Source: CAWBRT01 sp963819175 (lineage in GTDB: Bacteria; Acidobacteriota; Terriglobia; Terriglobales; Acidobacteriaceae). Taken from it: 64,000 nt of DNA. The notes under the pieces are model-generated. The model was not told the origin of the DNA. It ran no database searches and saw only the letters and a list, made by a program, of their open reading frames with translations. The stretch is taken from positions 122,957 to 186,956 of the forward strand of contig CAWFVJ010000012.1 in NCBI GenBank assembly GCA_963819175.1, given 5' to 3'. This document shows positions 1 to 8,866 of the stretch, piece by piece (the first letter of the stretch is position 1; each line of letters starts with the position of its first letter). A program made the position numbers and the translations under genes.

Positions 1-465
1 TTCAGCAGGCGAAGCGGGGTTATCCACGGTACCTGACTCGCTCAAAATCCGGAACCGGGCTATTCGCAGTGGTTCGGACATGAGGAACTGTTAGAAAGAG
101 AGCGGAGCGGCGATCCGGATTTCCGGGGATGGGATGGGTGTGTCAGGGTGTGTGTGGCGAACTTCAGGCGTGTGATTGGTGTCACCGACTCGACAATGTC
201 CACGGCTCTACTCTGCATTTAACCTAAAAAAGGCGCACGTCGTTGCCATCCTCACCCCACATACTACGGCGTGCGCTGTTTCCTTTCCGAGTTCGGTTTT
301 CTGGCTAATCGAAATCCGCTTTCTTTCTATACACTTGCGAGCATACCCATTTAGTTGTTTAGAACTCAGAATGCCGCACGCTTTCCTAAAAAATTCCGAT
401 GCTCTTGTCGGAGCCGTGTTGACATTCGGGGAGCAACAGATCAAATTCTGAGTAGGTTCAACGTC
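1..465. other. No convincing gene
   Basis: Short open frames exist on both strands but none resembles a known protein or has a clear ribosome binding site. The frame of the next gene is open back to 355. Those upstream residues are rich in Arg, Cys and Lys and do not look conserved, so the region is read as non-coding. Confidence 0.4.
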
Positions 466-1218
466 ATGGCAGAAACCGTTAAGTCGGTGCAGTTGAGTTC
501 TTTGACGCTACAGGCTTTTGACGCCTACATTCGCAAGGCCGAAGTGGGGATGGAGCAGACTCTCTGCGAGAGCGGACCGTTTCTGTGGTCTGACGGGAGT
601 TCCCAGATAGCCCGGCAGATCCGCGAGGGCAACATCGTGGCGCAATTCTGGTCGAATCAGGGGACTGTTGCAGTGCCGGATGGTTTGATCCATGACTGGA
701 TTGGAGCCGCGTTTATTCCCGGCACGACGGTCAAAAAGACCTTGGCGCTGCTGCAGGACTACAACAACCACAAGCACATCTATAAGACCGAAGTGATCGA
801 CTCAAGGCTAATGAGCCATCACGGCGACGATTTTCAGATTTATTTGCGGCTTCTCAAAAAGAAAATCATCACGGTGGTGCTTGACACATATCATGAGGTG
901 CACTATTCCTCCCTGAACACCAAGCGAGGATTGTGCCGTTCCCACACGACACAGATTGCTGAAGTGCAGAACGCCGGAAGCCCAAAAGAAAAAATCCTTC
1001 CGCCCGACACAGGTCACGGATTCCTGTGGCGTCTGTATTCCTATTGGCGACTGCAGGAGGAGGAAGGCGGCGTGTGTGTGGAGTGTCGAGCCATTTCACT
1101 GACACGCAACGTGCCCATGATGCTGAAATTGGTTATTCAACCAATCATCCGGAACCTCCCCAAGGAATCACTAATCAACACTCTCAATGCAACGCGTCAG
1201 GCCCTTACCGCTGCGTAG
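466..1218 (+). CDS. START/SRPBCC-like protein of acidobacterial type, function unknown
   Basis: A 250-residue protein of unknown function. Its text resembles a family common in acidobacteria that has a START/SRPBCC-like (lipid- or ligand-binding helix-grip) fold. Visible conserved stretches are FLWSD near residue 37, GLIHDWIGAAFIPG near residue 68, then a VLDTYHE strand, PPDTGHGFLWRLYSYWR and a C-terminal block around VECRAISLTRNVP. Most relatives I recall are exported, but here no hydrophobic leader is visible. The start at 466 is chosen because homology begins with MAETVKS; the frame is open upstream to 355 but looks unconserved. It stands alone among remnants with no operon partner. Family assignment is from memory, and the function remains unknown. 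Confidence 0.65.
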   Translation: MAETVKSVQLSSLTLQAFDAYIRKAEVGMEQTLCESGPFLWSDGSSQIARQIREGNIVAQFWSNQGTVAVPDGLIHDWIGAAFIPGTTVKKTLALLQDYNNHKHIYKTEVIDSRLMSHHGDDFQIYLRLLKKKIITVVLDTYHEVHYSSLNTKRGLCRSHTTQIAEVQNAGSPKEKILPPDTGHGFLWRLYSYWRLQEEEGGVCVECRAISLTRNVPMMLKLVIQPIIRNLPKESLINTLNATRQALTAA

Positions 1219-1553
1219 GGCACAACCAGATGCCAAGAATTGGGCACGTTGCGGCTCTGTTAGTTTCTGAACACCCTCTGCCACGAATTTTGCCATCATC
1301 TCGATTTTCACCGATTCCGGTTTTCCGATTCGTGGCATACGCGAGGGTTCTACGAGCGTACAGCGGCACTTTACCACCATGCACGGGGAACGCCGCCGAA
1401 GCGACTCTATTGGGTTCCGGTGTCGGGTGGGCGTTGGCGGATTGATTGGCCGAGGACGAATCGGGGTGGGTGAGCGGTTCCGTCCCCGACATCGAGGGTT
1501 GATTGGGCACGGGAAATTCTTCTCCGTCCCGACTCGGTCGTATGATGTCTCCC
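1219..1553. other. Gap without a supported gene
   Basis: Overlapping frames on both strands are biased in composition (Arg/Pro/Ser-rich) and look like shadows. A minus-strand segment beginning MPRIGKPESVKIEMMAKF, near 1340, looks protein-like but runs out quickly. I do not call it. Confidence 0.35.
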
Positions 1554-1865
1554 ATGGAAAACCTGAAGAATCGAGTTGCCCTTGTAACTGGCGGGAGTCG
1601 TGGTATCGGGGCGGGGATCGCCGTCGCACTGGCTCGGGCTGGTGCAGATGTAGCCGTGAACTTTCGCCAGAGAGCCGATGCCGCCAACAAGGTCTGTGCT
1701 GAAATCACCGCCCTCGGGCGAATGGCATTGGCGGTACAGGCTGACGTGTCGGTTGCCGCCGAGGTCAAACGCATGGTCGCAGACGTTCAAACACGACTTG
1801 GCCCAGTGGACATCCTCGTCAACAACGCAGGAATTGCCAAACCACCAAGAAAGCCAATCAAATAG
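1554..1865 (+). pseudogene. Truncated SDR-family oxidoreductase
   Basis: The 103 residues match the N-terminal Rossmann half of a short-chain dehydrogenase of the FabG type. The cofactor motif TGGSRGIG is at residues 13-20, and the NNAG motif follows in DILVNNAGIAKP. The frame then stops, so the catalytic Ser, Tyr-x3-Lys and the C-terminal half (about 140 residues) are missing. The start at 1554 fits MENLKNRVALVTGG, a normal SDR start. No continuation is visible in the other frames downstream, which indicates deletion rather than a simple frameshift. It should not be active. Confidence 0.75.
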
Positions 1866-2064
1866 GAACCATTTCGGGAAAGTGCGGGCATGGAATGCAA
1901 CCGCCTTCCAGAGTTGCTGAATCCAATCTTAGGGCGGCCAAAGACCGCAACCCGTTCTCTCAGGCTCCTGCCGCCCCGCACCCTCAAAAGAAACATAATT
2001 GCCGAGTAACAGAGTCGTTGAATACAAATATTGCGGGTGGAAGCGTCCCCACGGAGAAAGCGTA

Positions 2065-2332
2065 ATGAAAATTCAGGATTACTACGAATTTCTTCAAATT
2101 AGTCCGAATGGAAAACCGGAACATCCTGGCATTTGATATTCCCGACGGGCGCGTTGGAGACAGCGGCGAAATTCTGGAAATTGAACCGCAACGGCGGCTT
2201 GTCTTGTCGTGGCGTAATGAATTCAAATCCGAGATGCGCGAGGAAGGGTATTCACGCCTGACTTATGGGCTGGAAAAGCAATGCGGTTCGGTCAAGCTCA
2301 CGTCGCTTCAGCAACTTTTGCTGAGTTCATAA
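2065..2332 (+). pseudogene. Chimeric remnant: J-domain start joined to AHSA1/SRPBCC fragment
   Basis: An ATG at 2065 with GGAGA upstream opens with MKIQDYYEFLQISPN, the usual start of an acidobacterial DnaJ-domain protein, but the match ends after about 15 residues. From about 2108, in another frame, comes GEILEIEPQRRLVLSWRNEF followed by EEGYSRLTYGLE, typical of the second half of an AHSA1/SRPBCC (activator of Hsp90 ATPase-like) protein. Neither piece has the rest of its domain. I read this as a deletion joining two unrelated genes. The J-domain assignment rests on few residues and is weaker than the SRPBCC one. Confidence 0.55.
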
Positions 2333-2367
2333 CATACGTCACCGGTCCGGATCGTTGTTCTTCACAC

Positions 2368-3453
2368 TCAAGCAACTTTGGCTTCGCCAGATCCATGGCC
2401 TTCCGGTGAGTCCAGTCGTTCGATGTTTGGCGTGCCGGAACCGACAAGCCGAAGCTTAGGCGGTTGCGCCAGGGCTTGGAGCAACTCACGAGTAATCTTG
2501 TCATCAATTTCTGCAGCGGCATTCATCTCGACTGGATAGCCAATTACAACCTCAAGGCCGCTTTGAGTTAGCTGTAATCGGCTGTGTGGACATGGAACGG
2601 GGACCGCCATATTCAGCGTGCTCTCCATGTTCTGGTGTTGCTGTTCTATGCGGTCCCTGTACTGGGAGTAGACAGATTCAATAGCGCCGAGGATACGCTG
2701 CTCTGCAATGCGGTAGTCGGATTGCCCTTCAGCGAGAAGAGCTCCGTAATCAGACTGAGAATGCCGGAAGGCTGTGCTTGAGCTGGGCTCGTCACGGCGC
2801 TGGTGCCGGTCTGCGTAGTGTGGGGATTGGAGTTGGGGAGGGCCGCTTCCGGCACTGAACGTTGCAGCTCGTCGATTTGCGCCAGGAGACTCCCTCCTCC
2901 ACCAACCGTGCCGGTGCCGCCCATGAAGCTCATCAGGTCACTTAGAGTCTTAGCGCGCATATGAGCAAGCGAGAGTTCGCTATTTAACGCATTGAGCCGC
3001 GCTGTGGAAAGGCGCTGTCTTCGAGCCGGATGCATTCGCGAGCTGAGAGCGAAGCGACCGTATCTTTGATTGCGTCTGGCTCACTTCCGCTTCCGCTGCC
3101 GAAGCTGCGGTCTGCAGTGATTGATAATGGCCGGCCTGTTTATTGGTTGCTGATGCCGACGGCGAGCTTGGACTCGAGATCAGTCCCGCAACCGCCCGAC
3201 CGAAATCGAATGACAAACGGACAATCTTTGGGTCGAGCTGCTTGCTTTCAGCGAGAAACAGTGTGTCAGCAGGATCAGATGCCAGATGTTCCTCTACCGT
3301 AATTTGGTGGTGCCAATCGAGCGTTCCATCAAGATACGAGATGACCTGCGAATCGGTCGGAACGCCGGGAATCGTGGTTTGCTGCGCAAAGAGGCTCGAT
3401 TCCGTTGCGGCCCAGAGTAGTAAGGCTACCCAAAATAAACGATGAATTTTGAC
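2368..3453 (-). pseudogene. Decayed mechanosensitive ion channel (MscS family), channel core deleted
   Basis: Reading leftward from 3453 there is a leader (hydrophobic FWVALLLWAATESSLFAQ), then a periplasmic region (DSQVISYLDGTLDWHHQ, LSFDFGRAV) and a coiled coil with many Ala, Gln and Ser. A frameshift near 3000-3030 is followed by SLLAQIDELQRSVPE and GILSLITELFSLKG. Near 2735 the frame changes again and the text jumps directly to the far C-terminus (RILGAIESVYSQYRDRIEQQ, LEVVIGYPVEMNAAAEIDD, SGTPNI). Large acidobacterial MscS-type channels have this same start and end, with several hundred residues of transmembrane and beta-domain sequence between. That middle is absent, so no channel can form. 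The original start codon is also unclear (GTC at 3453). Confidence 0.6.
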
Positions 3454-4198
3454 GCTCTCGAACTGTGCTCCTTGTGCGATTTTTGAAATCGCCGCGTTCT
3501 GCCGAGCCCAACTCGGACACGCACCCCCAAAACGGAATTGCGTATCATCACGCCCTCGCTAACCGGCTGTAAAGCGGCTTTTTCTACTTCTTGTTTCCTC
3601 CACACAGCCCCCGCATCTGCATCAAAACAGCAACACCAAGAATGGCAAACCTGCGCATAAATCCCCCAGCTGAGCCATCAATTCAGTTGCTGAGATGTTC
3701 TTGTTATGGGATGGCGGCGGGCGTGGCGTTGGTGGCCTGAAGTGCACACGGTTCGAGAACACTGGCTAGCGACGCTTGAAGTCATCGATGCTCTTGCTGA
3801 ACGCTGAACCCCTCTTTTCGCGTTATTTTTCGGTCGTCAATGGTCTGGTTCAGGAGGAATTTACTGCCGCAGCAGCGCGAACTTCCAGCGCTCGGGGAGG
3901 GTAACTCTGCACTATTCTCGACAGTCGTTCGCGTAGGGCAGCAGCGTCACGCAACCAGCAGGAGCGTCTGATTCCGGACACCCATCGTTCGACTACCTCG
4001 CCAATTCCAGATGGCCCTTAAAGCGGGGCAGAAGCCGCAAGACGGTAGTCAGTTTCCGGTCTGCTGATTACTGAATTTTTTGCACGAGGACCGGACATTT
4101 CTACCCTGTGCCTCATTTCACGAGGCCTGTCTCCCCGCAATCTCGTCCATTGGCACGCTTATTGCATACTGTAAGGTCAACCAAGCATGGAGGCACAT
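3454..4198. other. Long gap, no gene seen
   Basis: About 745 bases with no frame resembling a protein, no tRNA-like cloverleaf and no clear repeat. It lies between two broken genes and is probably degraded coding sequence. Confidence 0.4.
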
Positions 4199-4889
4199 AT
4201 GAAAAAAGCATTGCGAAGCCTGTATTCCGTGGTGTATGCGCTGCTACTCGCTGCTTTGCTTCTCCCACCCGCTTTTCACGCCGGCAACGACGTGCTGGGA
4301 GAGATTCAGTTTGAGGGGAATTCGAAGATTGAGAAAACGTCTGGAGTGTGGGTTGACGGAGAGTACGTGGGGTACTTGAAGGAACTCGAAGGGTCAAGAA
4401 GGTGATGCTATTACCGGGCAAACACACGATCATAGTCCGGCAGGACTGGCTACAAGGATTTCGCAGAACAAGTAAGTCTTCAGCCGGGGAAGAAGCAGGT
4501 CGTAAGCGTCACCATGGAGAAGACCGCTACAGGACTGCTTCCATCCGTAACATCCACCGTCAAAATTGCGGTCTAACCCTTCGAGGGCGGCGGTTTTTGT
4601 GGACGGTCTTTTTGTCGGGCATGTTGGTGAGTTCGGCGGCGTGGGCCGAGCGATGCTTATCGCGCCCGGGGCACATCGAATCAGGATTGCCCTTCCGGGT
4701 TACGAAACTTTCGAAACGGACATCAATCCGCTACCGGATCAAAAGGTGGAGATCAAAACAGATTTGGTCCAAAGCAGGGAGCCTCTCACCGATCCGCTGC
4801 TGAAAACGGAAGGGAGCAACACCGATTCGTCCTCCACTGGTGGGGATTTCGGTAGTCTCTCGAATCCTGCCGCGCCCACGGAAAGGTAA
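4199..4889 (+). pseudogene. Frameshifted PEGA-domain exported protein
   Basis: The start ATG at 4199 follows GGAGG with good spacing and encodes a signal peptide (MKKALRSLYSVVYALLLAALLLPPAFHAG is the leader region). The rest matches a periplasmic or cell-surface PEGA repeat protein in three frames: GVWVDGEYVGYLKELEG up to about 4395, LLPGKHTIIVRQD from 4402, GYKDFAEQVSLQPGKKQVV from about 4446 to a stop near 4576, then NPSRAAVFVDGLFVGHV to 4889. Two PEGA units (VDGEYVG and VDGLFVG) are recognisable. At least three small indels break the gene, so only a short secreted peptide could be made. Family is fairly clear; function is unknown beyond surface structure. Confidence 0.65.
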
Positions 4890-5273
4890 ATCCAGCCTCG
4901 CTGGTGCGAAGTGGGCAGCAATAGCGAGGGTGGGTGTTGTGCTCGCTCGTCCAGTTCTCGTGCGCGAAGCGAATTCGCGGGTATGTTTAAGGGCGGGAGG
5001 GCTCGGCGTCGCTGCTCTGCTTAGTGGCGATACGCGTGCCCGAGGCACCGCCTCCGGCGTCAAACCGGCATCCAACTTACGAGAACCTACCATGAGTTGC
5101 TATGCAGGTCCGAGAACAAAGCGAGCGGGGGTTAATGCCGCGTTTTGATCGGAAGGAGGGGGCTTTGACAGCCGAAGCCATTCGTGGGCAACCGGGAGTG
5201 GGACGGGTTGGCTACTTATGTCCGCAGCAAAGGCCGGGAGCGATCCCAGCCTTCTTTTCATCTCACACACCAC
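4890..5273. other. Gap without a supported gene
   Basis: Overlapping plus-strand frames here are rich in Arg, Gly and Ala and look random. Nothing recognisable precedes the recombinase fragment. Confidence 0.35.
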
Positions 5274-5495
5274 TCAAGACAGCACTTTGGGAAAGAGGTT
5301 GGCTGCATCCCTCTGAGGATCGTCGGCGAGATGTGCATAACGGGCGGTGGTCTGCGGCTGAGTATGCCCCAACAGCTTTCCGATAATTGGCAGGGAGACG
5401 CCGCTGGATACCAGATGCGAAGCGAACGAATGACGCAAGTCGTGGGGACGCACAGCCTGGGATTTTATGAAAGAGCAAATCGCTCCGGAAAACAC
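5274..5495 (-). pseudogene. Tyrosine recombinase/integrase C-terminal fragment
   Basis: The last 55 or so residues of a phage-type integrase are clear: HDLRHSFASHLVSSG carries the His-x-x-Arg pair, LLGHTQPQTTARYAHL carries the second His and the nucleophile Tyr. The N-terminal DNA-binding part and the first catalytic Arg are not found upstream in any frame. This marks an old integration event at the left edge of the accessory region that also carries the CBASS locus. It is inactive. Confidence 0.75.
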
Positions 5496-5865
5496 CCAAG
5501 TGGAGTTCTTGTTCGCTCACACTAGGGAGAACATGCCGCGCCAATTTATCCACGATTACCCACGGCACCGCCCAACAGACCTGACGATTACTTGAGCGAT
5601 ATTTAACAACTGATACTGATTCCTACAATATCTGACGATTTCGAAGTGCGGGAGGAATATATCGTGAAGAAACAGAGCAAAAAGCAGCCGAGGATTGAAT
5701 TCTCACCTGGAAAATCAACCAAGACATCAGCTTCTCCAATAGATGCGCAACCGCCCTATATCTGCGTAAGCGTACCATGCCCGCTCAATGGTCGATTTAC
5801 TTGTTCTTGGTGGTGATCTTTAAGTTTTGTTTCTCTCGATGGCAATTTGCGATCAAAATGGAAGC
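5496..5865. other. Gap upstream of the DUF763 gene
   Basis: No gene is seen. The stretch near 5600-5700 is AT-richer than its neighbours and could hold a promoter for the gene at 5866, but I see no convincing -35/-10 pair. Confidence 0.3.
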
Positions 5866-7095
5866 ATGAAGCGTTCCGGCACCGCCGATCTCCCTCTTCA
5901 CGGAGGCCGTGTACCAGCCTGGCTTGGTGAACGTATGACTCAGCTCGGCACGGCAGTTGTCGAGCACATCGTCGCCTCGTATGGAACTTCAGGATTTCTC
6001 ACCCGGTTGAGCGATCCCTTCTGGTTCCAAGCCTTGGGCTGCGTAATGGGGATGGACTGGCACTCTTCCGGCATCACAACTTCGGTGATGGGGGCGCTCA
6101 AGCGCGGGCTCAATCCACGATCCTCCGATCTTGGCATCTACATTTGCGGCGGGCGCGGACGTCACTCGCGTCGCACGCCCGACGAATTACGTGCCTATTC
6201 CGGCCATACCGGGCTGGACGGCGATGCACTTGCCCGCACCAGCCGCCTCACCGCCCGCGTTGATAACAACGCTATCGGCGACGGATTTCAGCTCTATCTG
6301 CATTCCTTCGTCGTCAGCGCATCCGGCGAATGGGCGGTTGTTCAGCAGGGGATGAATCCTTCCAGCCATCTCGCTCGCCGTTACCACTGGCACTCGGCGG
6401 AGGTCCGTGACTTCACCTCGAATCCGCACACAGCAATTCTTGGGCGGCCTCAGGGAATCATTCTGAACTTGGTTGACGCGCGCTCTTCCTACGCCCAGCA
6501 AGCTTTGCTGAACATTGCGAAGGAGCCTGTCGATTCATCGCTTACGGAATTTCGCAAACTCACGATGCCCGCTCATCATGACGTTCGCCCGCAGGATGTC
6601 GATCTCAAGCGTCTTGGAGCCGTGCTCGCGGTTGCGCACGACCAGGAGTTGCGTGACTTTGCTTCCTTGTTGCTTGTCGAAGGACTCGGACCGCGCACGC
6701 TTCAATCGCTGGCTCTCATTGCCGAGGTTGTGCACGGTGCACCCAGTCGCTTTTCAGACCCCGCCCGTTTCTCATTCGCGCATGGCGGCAAGGACGGCCA
6801 TCCATTTCCTGTACCGCTCAAAACGTATGACGAGTCCATTGCTGTCCTGCGCCGGGCGCTCAATGCTGCACGCCTCGATCACACGGAGAAACTGGAAGGC
6901 TTCCGCCGTCTTGATCGTCTCACCCGAGCGGTGGAAGAACAGCGCCAGCCACTTGCGGATTTCAACGCCGCCATCGCTCACGAGCGCGCCATCTCGGCTT
7001 CCCTCGATGGCCGCACGGTTCTTGAGTACGAGTCGCATTCGACCAGGAAGACAGCGACAAAGCCCTCCCTGCAACTCTCCCTGTTTTCGGATTAG
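5866..7095 (+). CDS. DUF763 domain-containing protein
   Basis: A 409-residue protein matching the DUF763 (COG1415) family found in archaea and scattered bacteria. The start is set at MKRSGTADLPLHGGRVPAWL, the typical family N-terminus; the open frame extends 13 codons upstream without conservation. Recognisable blocks are DPFWFQALGCVMGMDWHSSG, a GIYICGGRGRHSR segment, and DGFQLYLHSFVVSASGEWAVVQQGMN. Near residue 295 there is GLGPRTLQSLALIAEVVHG, which resembles a helix-hairpin-helix DNA-binding element, and then FSFAHGGKDGHPFPV. The biochemical role is not established in my knowledge. It stands alone between a dead integrase and an IS21 scar, so it may be cargo of the same accessory island. 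Confidence 0.85.
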   Translation: MKRSGTADLPLHGGRVPAWLGERMTQLGTAVVEHIVASYGTSGFLTRLSDPFWFQALGCVMGMDWHSSGITTSVMGALKRGLNPRSSDLGIYICGGRGRHSRRTPDELRAYSGHTGLDGDALARTSRLTARVDNNAIGDGFQLYLHSFVVSASGEWAVVQQGMNPSSHLARRYHWHSAEVRDFTSNPHTAILGRPQGIILNLVDARSSYAQQALLNIAKEPVDSSLTEFRKLTMPAHHDVRPQDVDLKRLGAVLAVAHDQELRDFASLLLVEGLGPRTLQSLALIAEVVHGAPSRFSDPARFSFAHGGKDGHPFPVPLKTYDESIAVLRRALNAARLDHTEKLEGFRRLDRLTRAVEEQRQPLADFNAAIAHERAISASLDGRTVLEYESHSTRKTATKPSLQLSLFSD

Positions 7096-7478
7096 AGTTC
7101 TGGAAGCCGCGACTTGTTCCTGGCCAGCAGGTCGAACCCGCACCCCCGAACTTTGCGCCCACAGGCCGATTACAGCCGAGGGCGAACCCTCGCTCCATGG
7201 TTCCGGTGCGGCTGGCTGGTGCGGAGGTCACTGAGGGTTTTTGTACCAGCGCTGGCGGGGCTGTCCTGCTCCAGCACTTTTACCTGGACGCCATGGCGTT
7301 CCAACACTGACAGTACCTGTGCCATGATCTGTAAGGCGCGGTCCAGCATTCCGGCGGTCACTTTCACGTCAAGTCCAACCGGTTCACGCGGCAACAGTGT
7401 CCGGCGTCAACCGTTCTTTCCGGTCAACGACAATCATTTTTCCCGAAGTTCTGTAATCAATAAATCGTAGCCGTCGAG
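7096..7478. other. Decayed segment with a weak minus-strand protein trace
   Basis: On the minus strand, 7394-7170 reads VGLDVKVTAGMLDRALQIMA followed by QVLSVLERHGVQVKVLEQ. This resembles a short conserved segment of an uncharacterised family with an amphipathic helix (RALRIMDALIKALE in relatives I recall). No start, no flanking domain and no frame continuity support a working gene. I see nothing else. Confidence 0.3.
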
Positions 7479-7574
7479 GCTGTGGACAAAGTGGGAATCC
7501 CGCGTAGTTTGCGGGATTTCCAAGCGAGGTGGGAAAGTCCGAAGGACTTTTCCACGGAGCGTCTTTTCCACAGC
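7479..7574. repeat. Nested inverted repeats at the end of an IS21-type element
   Basis: GCTGTGGA at 7479-7486 is mirrored by TCCACAGC at 7567-7574. Between them lie an 8-bp perfect stem AATCCCGC (7496-7503)/GCGGGATT (7511-7518) and a second stem GGAAAGTCC/GGACTTTTCC around 7532-7553. Such palindrome clusters often sit beside the istB gene of IS21-family elements, and an istB tail follows directly. I read it as the scar end of that element. Confidence 0.5.
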
Positions 7575-7611
7575 CCTTTTCAGCCGCGAGCTTTTCCTCT
7601 CAGGCAGCCGG

Positions 7612-7735
7612 TCAACTTGCCTTACCGTCTGGCTCCGAGTCCCGAGTTTTCTTGGCCTGCTCCATCCGGTAGCTGGGGATATTCAGCTCTAGAATCACGC
7701 AATGATGTACCAGTCGGTCGATGGCCGCTGCTGGC
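7612..7735 (-). pseudogene. istB: IS21-family IstB (helper ATPase) C-terminal fragment
   Basis: Only the last 40 residues survive, reading AIDRLVHHCVILELNIPSYR and then MEQAKKTRD to a TGA at 7614-7612. This is the characteristic tail of the ATP-binding IstB helper of IS21 transposons. The AAA+ core, the istA transposase and the other element end are absent. The fragment abuts a helicase gene that lacks its N-terminal part, so insertion followed by deletion is likely. Confidence 0.7.
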
Positions 7736-8350
7736 CGCGCGCGCACGTTGCACATCAACTATCGTACTTCGCACCAGATCAGAATGCAGACTGACCGACT
7801 GCTGGGACCGGAGATGGCGGATGTGGACGGCAACACCGAGGACAGGCGCGGCACGGTTTCGGTGTTTAATGGACCCGCCCCTACAGTTCGGACGTTCAAC
7901 AGTCAGGAAGAGGAAAAGGAAGCGGTTGGTGCCTGGCTGGAAGACCGCAGTAGAGAAGGGGTGGTGCCCCATGAATTGGGTGTGTTCGTCCGCTCTGATG
8001 CCGAGCTGGAGAGGGCTCGTGCTGCCGCGGCAAAAACTGGGCTGCCGTTCAAGATGCTTGACGAGCACCTTGAAACGACGAGCGGTCAGATTTCGATTGG
8101 CACGATGCATTTGGCAAAGGGGCTAGAATTTCGGGCTGTAGTGGTAATGGCGTGTGACGACGAAATCATTCCACTGCAGTCAAGAATTGAGAATGTCGCC
8201 GACGACAGCGATCTTGAAGAGGTTTACAACACAGAACGCCATTTGCTTTACGTCGCCTGCACGCGGGCGAGGGATCATTTGCTTGTTACAAGTGTTGAGC
8301 CTGCATCCGAATTTTTGGATGATTTGAAAGTGTCCGTTCCTATCCAATGA
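7736..8350 (+). pseudogene. UvrD/Rep-like helicase, C-terminal fragment
   Basis: About 205 residues match the C-terminal half of a superfamily 1 (UvrD/Rep/PcrA-like) DNA helicase. Motif IV-like LHINYRTSHQIR is near the start, GTMHLAKGLEFRAVVV is the motif V region, and ERHLLYVACTRARDHLLVT is motif VI. Walker A, Walker B and the N-terminal RecA-like domain are missing, and the sequence begins exactly where the istB tail ends. The missing half makes ATPase activity impossible. Such stand-alone helicases often belong to defence or repair islands, which agrees with the CBASS locus 160 bases downstream. Confidence 0.8.
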
Positions 8351-8438
8351 CGAGAAAAGGCGCATTTACCTTGTGTCCCGGTAAACGCCCTGCTGGAAGA
8401 GAGTAGTCGATTTCTGTGATTGAGCCCGGCCTTTTATA

Positions 8439-8465
8439 TTCGCGCGCGGAATCTTTGCGCGCGAA
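8439..8465. repeat. Perfect 9-bp inverted repeat upstream of the CapH-like gene
   Basis: TTCGCGCGC (8439-8447) and GCGCGCGAA (8457-8465) form a perfect stem around a 9-base loop. It lies just upstream of a -35-like element for the XRE gene. It could be an operator for that repressor or the terminator hairpin of the helicase remnant. The lack of a following T-run favours an operator. Confidence 0.45.
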
Positions 8466-8473
8466 CGTGGTCG

Positions 8474-8500
8474 TTGACACGACAACGTAAGCTATATAAG
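8474..8500 (+). promoter_or_regulatory. Putative promoter of the XRE/ImmA pair, nearly leaderless
   Basis: TTGACA (8474-8479) and TATAAG (8495-8500) are separated by 15 bases, shorter than ideal. The start codon at 8510 is about ten bases after the -10 box and has no good Shine-Dalgarno, so the transcript may be leaderless. Two overlapping dyads (GTCGT-tgac-ACGAC and CGTTG-acacga-CAACG, 8470-8487) sit on the -35 box and suggest autorepression. Confidence 0.4.
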
Positions 8501-8509
8501 CTGACAGGT

Positions 8510-8866
8510 ATGGAGAGTCTAGGGTCATACATGCGCCGTCGGCGGGACGAACTCGATTTTTCGCTTCGGGAATTTGCAAAACGGCTCGATTGCTCGGCTG
8601 CTTTTGTCTCGGATATCGAACTCGGGCGTCGGAATCCGTCCGACAAAGTTCTCGCCCAGATTGCGCGCGTTCTTGATGTAAAGCTGGAGAAACTCCAGGC
8701 AATGGATGTGCGGCCGCCAATAGAGGATATCAAGCGGCTTACTCAGAATGATCCCCGATTTGCCCTTGCGTTTCGGACGATGATCGACAAGAAGGTTAGT
8801 GCCGCTGAACTGCTTGAGCTTGCCAATCAGAAAAAAGGTGAAAGGCATCCCAAGGGGAAAAAATGA
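8510..8866 (+). CDS. XRE-family HTH repressor, CapH-like CBASS regulator
   Basis: A 118-residue protein. Residues 5-60 form an XRE/Cro-C1 helix-turn-helix (REFAKRLDCSAAFVSDIELG is the HTH core, then LAQIARVLDV). The C-terminal half is a short helical tail ending in Lys-rich residues. The start at 8510 is preferred over the open frame from 8420 because homology begins at MESLGSYMRRRR. It overlaps the next gene by four bases (ATGA). An XRE protein paired with an ImmA/IrrE peptidase directly upstream of CBASS matches the known CapH/CapP arrangement. There CapH represses the operon until CapP cleaves it after DNA damage. The HTH is certain; the CapH role is inference from position. Confidence 0.8.
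   Translation: MESLGSYMRRRRDELDFSLREFAKRLDCSAAFVSDIELGRRNPSDKVLAQIARVLDVKLEKLQAMDVRPPIEDIKRLTQNDPRFALAFRTMIDKKVSAAELLELANQKKGERHPKGKK

Noticed and set aside
1171..1629. Minus-strand frame with a peptide resembling a small acidobacterial protein
   Set aside because: The similar-looking part is short and flanked by random Arg/Pro-rich text.
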